This document shows, one piece after another, positions 19,764-21,327 of a stretch of 21,327 bases of DNA. A model generated the notes under the pieces. It did no database searches and had not been told where the DNA came from. It saw only the letters and a program-made list of their open reading frames with translations. Both the position numbers and the translations under genes were made by a program. The DNA is from Cyclostephanos tholiformis (taxonomy: Eukaryota > Bacillariophyta > Thalassiosirophyceae > Thalassiosirales > Thalassiosiraceae): assembly GCA_036939975.1 (NCBI GenBank), contig JALLPB010000172.1, positions 1 through 21,327 of the forward strand. The letters run 5' to 3'. Each line of letters starts with the position of its first letter. Positions within the stretch are counted from its first letter, which is position 1.

Positions 19764-20092
19764 GTTTGCGGAACAGGTGAATAATAATGAATGGAGTAGA
19801 GATGCTGTGATGTGGTGGAAATTGATATCGATCTGTCGATTCTGGAAAATTGTGTCACTCGGTGGTAAGGGGCGGGGTGCGGTGGGGGTGAGGGCGCCCG
19901 GCTGATGATGGACGTTCGAGAGGAAAGAAGAGAGGCAGCACGCAAGCCACGAGGGGAGCTCGCGATTGACGAAGTCCTTTGTCCAGATCCCTGTCCCAAT
20001 ATTTGATGGCGTACTGGCCGCAATTTGAGAAATGTGACACTATGAAAAAAAAATACTTAAGATCTTCATTTGCTTCAGCAGCTCAGCTGCTC
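19764..20092. other. Upstream region of NRT2, no gene seen
   Basis: This should contain the NRT2 promoter (minus strand). No TATA box or repeated operator-like site stands out. A GC-rich patch occurs at 19866-19905. The ORFs here are short and look non-coding. Confidence 0.4.
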
Positions 20093-20172
20093 CCCGAGTG
20101 GCTCCAGCAGCTCCCGAGTTTCTCCAGCAGCACCCGAGTGGCTCCAGCAACTCCCGAGTTTCTCGCTTGAGA
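20093..20172 (+). repeat. Four-unit 20-bp tandem repeat with 40-bp alternation
   Basis: CCCGAG starts exactly at 20093, 20113, 20133 and 20153. Units 1 and 3 read CCCGAGTGGCTCCAGCA and units 2 and 4 CCCGAGTTTCTC, so the real repeat is a 40-bp dimer present twice. The preceding AGCAGCTCAGCTGCT (20077-20091) is a related palindrome-like CAG/CTG stretch. The units are contiguous with no spacers. Confidence 0.85.
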
Positions 20173-20193
20173 GGGAAGGCCTTTTTTTTTCGG

Positions 20194-20413
20194 CCCTCAA
20201 CCTCATGTAGGAATCAATAAAGAATCCTGGTCTATTATTGCTACGTTAGATAGGAACTTATTTTATATCTTAAAGGTATCTCCAGTTCCCCTCGCTCTGT
20301 CCATTCTTCAGGCACAGTGATACAGGTGGGTATCATCTTCCCGATCGCTGAAAGGAGTCGGGCGAGGGGAGAATTGAATTAAAACTCAGTTCCAAACCTA
20401 CTGAGGTTGAGGG
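20194..20413. mobile_element. Candidate MITE-like element with 12-bp perfect terminal inverted repeats
   Basis: CCCTCAACCTCA at 20194-20205 is matched by its exact reverse complement TGAGGTTGAGGG at 20402-20413. The match extends inward by GTAGG (20207-20211) and CCTAC (20397-20401) with one extra base on the left, so the ends are about 17 bp each and the span is 220 bp. The interior is non-coding. Related end sequences recur at about 14350-14377 and 14450-14479, which favours a dispersed family over a chance palindrome. No clear target-site duplication was seen, and similarity extends beyond the ends at the right (GGGGGAAGCCCCC, 20421-20433). The true boundaries, and whether this is a transposon at all, are uncertain. 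Confidence 0.4.
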
Positions 20414-21327
20414 AAATGAGGGGGAAGCCCCCTAAAATTATGTTACACTATTTTTTTGTTACACTTGTTACACGGTGAATAGTATGTTACTAATGTTGTG
20501 TGTAAATTATGAAACTAACGTAATGAAAATCATACTACTAATACTCCTCAGAATCATCCGAAGAGTCGCCGCTATCATTGCTTTCATCGACCAAATATCC
20601 CCCCCCTCCTCCTCCTCCGCATCCACTCTTTCCTCCTCCTCTGCCCCCACCTCCACCGCCCTCTCCGCCGCCTCCACCGCCTCTGCGGTCTGCCTCCGCG
20701 CTGCTTTGGCTCTCTAGAAAGCCAAAGTCTGCGCCCCTCCCCCCCCTGCCATAATAATATATGGGATTTATGACCCCGGCCGGTGCACAACGCCCATCGA
20801 GGTCGATAAAACATGTATGGTACTATAATATTCGTTTCGCCGTGTTTGCCACCACGATATTTCATGGACGCAATGTGTGTCGTTATGGATCGAAGTCGAC
20901 GTCAAACGAACGACGACGACCGATGGCGGTCGATATCCCACACCCCACAAACGACGGGAAGCGCCCTCCTCCCCCCCGGCACGGCATCGTGGCGAATTGT
21001 CCTTCGCGTTCGTATTATGCCCGGAGAGAGAGAGACGACGGACGGTATAGTCGCCGCGCCATCGTCTCGAGATATCGCCCTCTCCCCCCCTCCCACCCAC
21101 CCGACACGCGGAGGAACGTTGGGTCTTCCCCAGCGCGATACGTACATCATACGACAACATGCACCCCCCCGACCGACCCGCCGCGCCGAATCCCCGCCCA
21201 TAATATTATTATTTGCCGAGAGGGCCCCCCCCCCCCCGCCAAAAAACGGACGAGGCGAAAAGGGTAAGGGGTGATCCATCCATATCCTCCTCCTCCCACC
21301 CCGTCGAGACGCGTCAATTGCCCCCAC
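20414..21327. other. Low-complexity, increasingly GC-rich terminal region, no gene supported
   Basis: Positions 20440-20475 repeat TGTTACAC-type words. From 20596 to 20705 the plus strand is almost pure C/T with CCT/CCG triplets. From 20930 to the window end there are many short C runs, including 13 C at 21225-21237. Frames on both strands here (for example 20813-21274 plus, and the frame running off the edge at 21327 minus) are rich in Pro or Arg/Gly, as expected from composition, and lack domain-like sequence. Part of a gene starting beyond the edge cannot be excluded. Confidence 0.45.

Noticed and set aside
20093..20172. Possible CRISPR array
   Set aside because: Units are contiguous with no unique spacers and the genome is eukaryotic.

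Overview
This window is nuclear DNA from a unicellular eukaryote, most likely a photosynthetic stramenopile with a flagellated stage such as a centric diatom. The placement is inference. It rests on an NRT2 nitrate transporter with a stramenopile-like N-terminus, an FPG-type glycosylase with a zincless finger, a plant-like THH1/TOM1/TOM3 seven-helix protein, an axonemal outer-arm dynein intermediate chain, and short GT-AG introns of about 70-130 nt. There are no bacterial operons, tRNAs, rRNAs or CRISPR arrays that I can see.

Layout. Positions 357-1451 (+) encode a THH1/TOM1/TOM3-like membrane protein. It converges on a two-exon gene at 1552-4228 (-) for a likely nuclear protein with two copies of an unrecognised double-CxxC zinc-binding module. 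A 321-bp divergent promoter region separates that gene from a four-exon PH/EF-hand/X/Y/C2 phosphoinositide phospholipase C (4550-7289, +). Closely behind it lies DNAI2, the outer-arm dynein intermediate chain 2 (7449-9278, +, two exons).

From about 9.45 to 12.8 kb the DNA turns AT-rich and holds only broken reading frames. These are NUMOD3-like 20-residue repeats, a decayed gene with a coiled-coil repeat and a 146-bp tandem duplication (both on the minus strand), and a basic plus-strand remnant. It looks like an insertion of mobile or foreign origin that has decayed.

Ordinary genes resume with FPG (12986-14251, -), then across a divergent spacer a long coiled-coil protein (14716-17265, +). 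This converges on NRT2 (18114-19763, -), which begins with an eight-codon mini-exon. The last 1.5 kb (19764-21327) holds a 20-bp tandem array, a small element bounded by inverted repeats whose end sequence recurs near 14.4 kb, and GC-rich low-complexity sequence. No gene could be supported there.

The genes do not form one pathway. They cover membrane or vesicle biology, lipid/calcium signalling, flagellar motility, base-excision repair and nitrate uptake. Intron positions were derived by requiring GT-AG ends, frame continuity and agreement with remembered family motifs. No alignment or transcript evidence was available.
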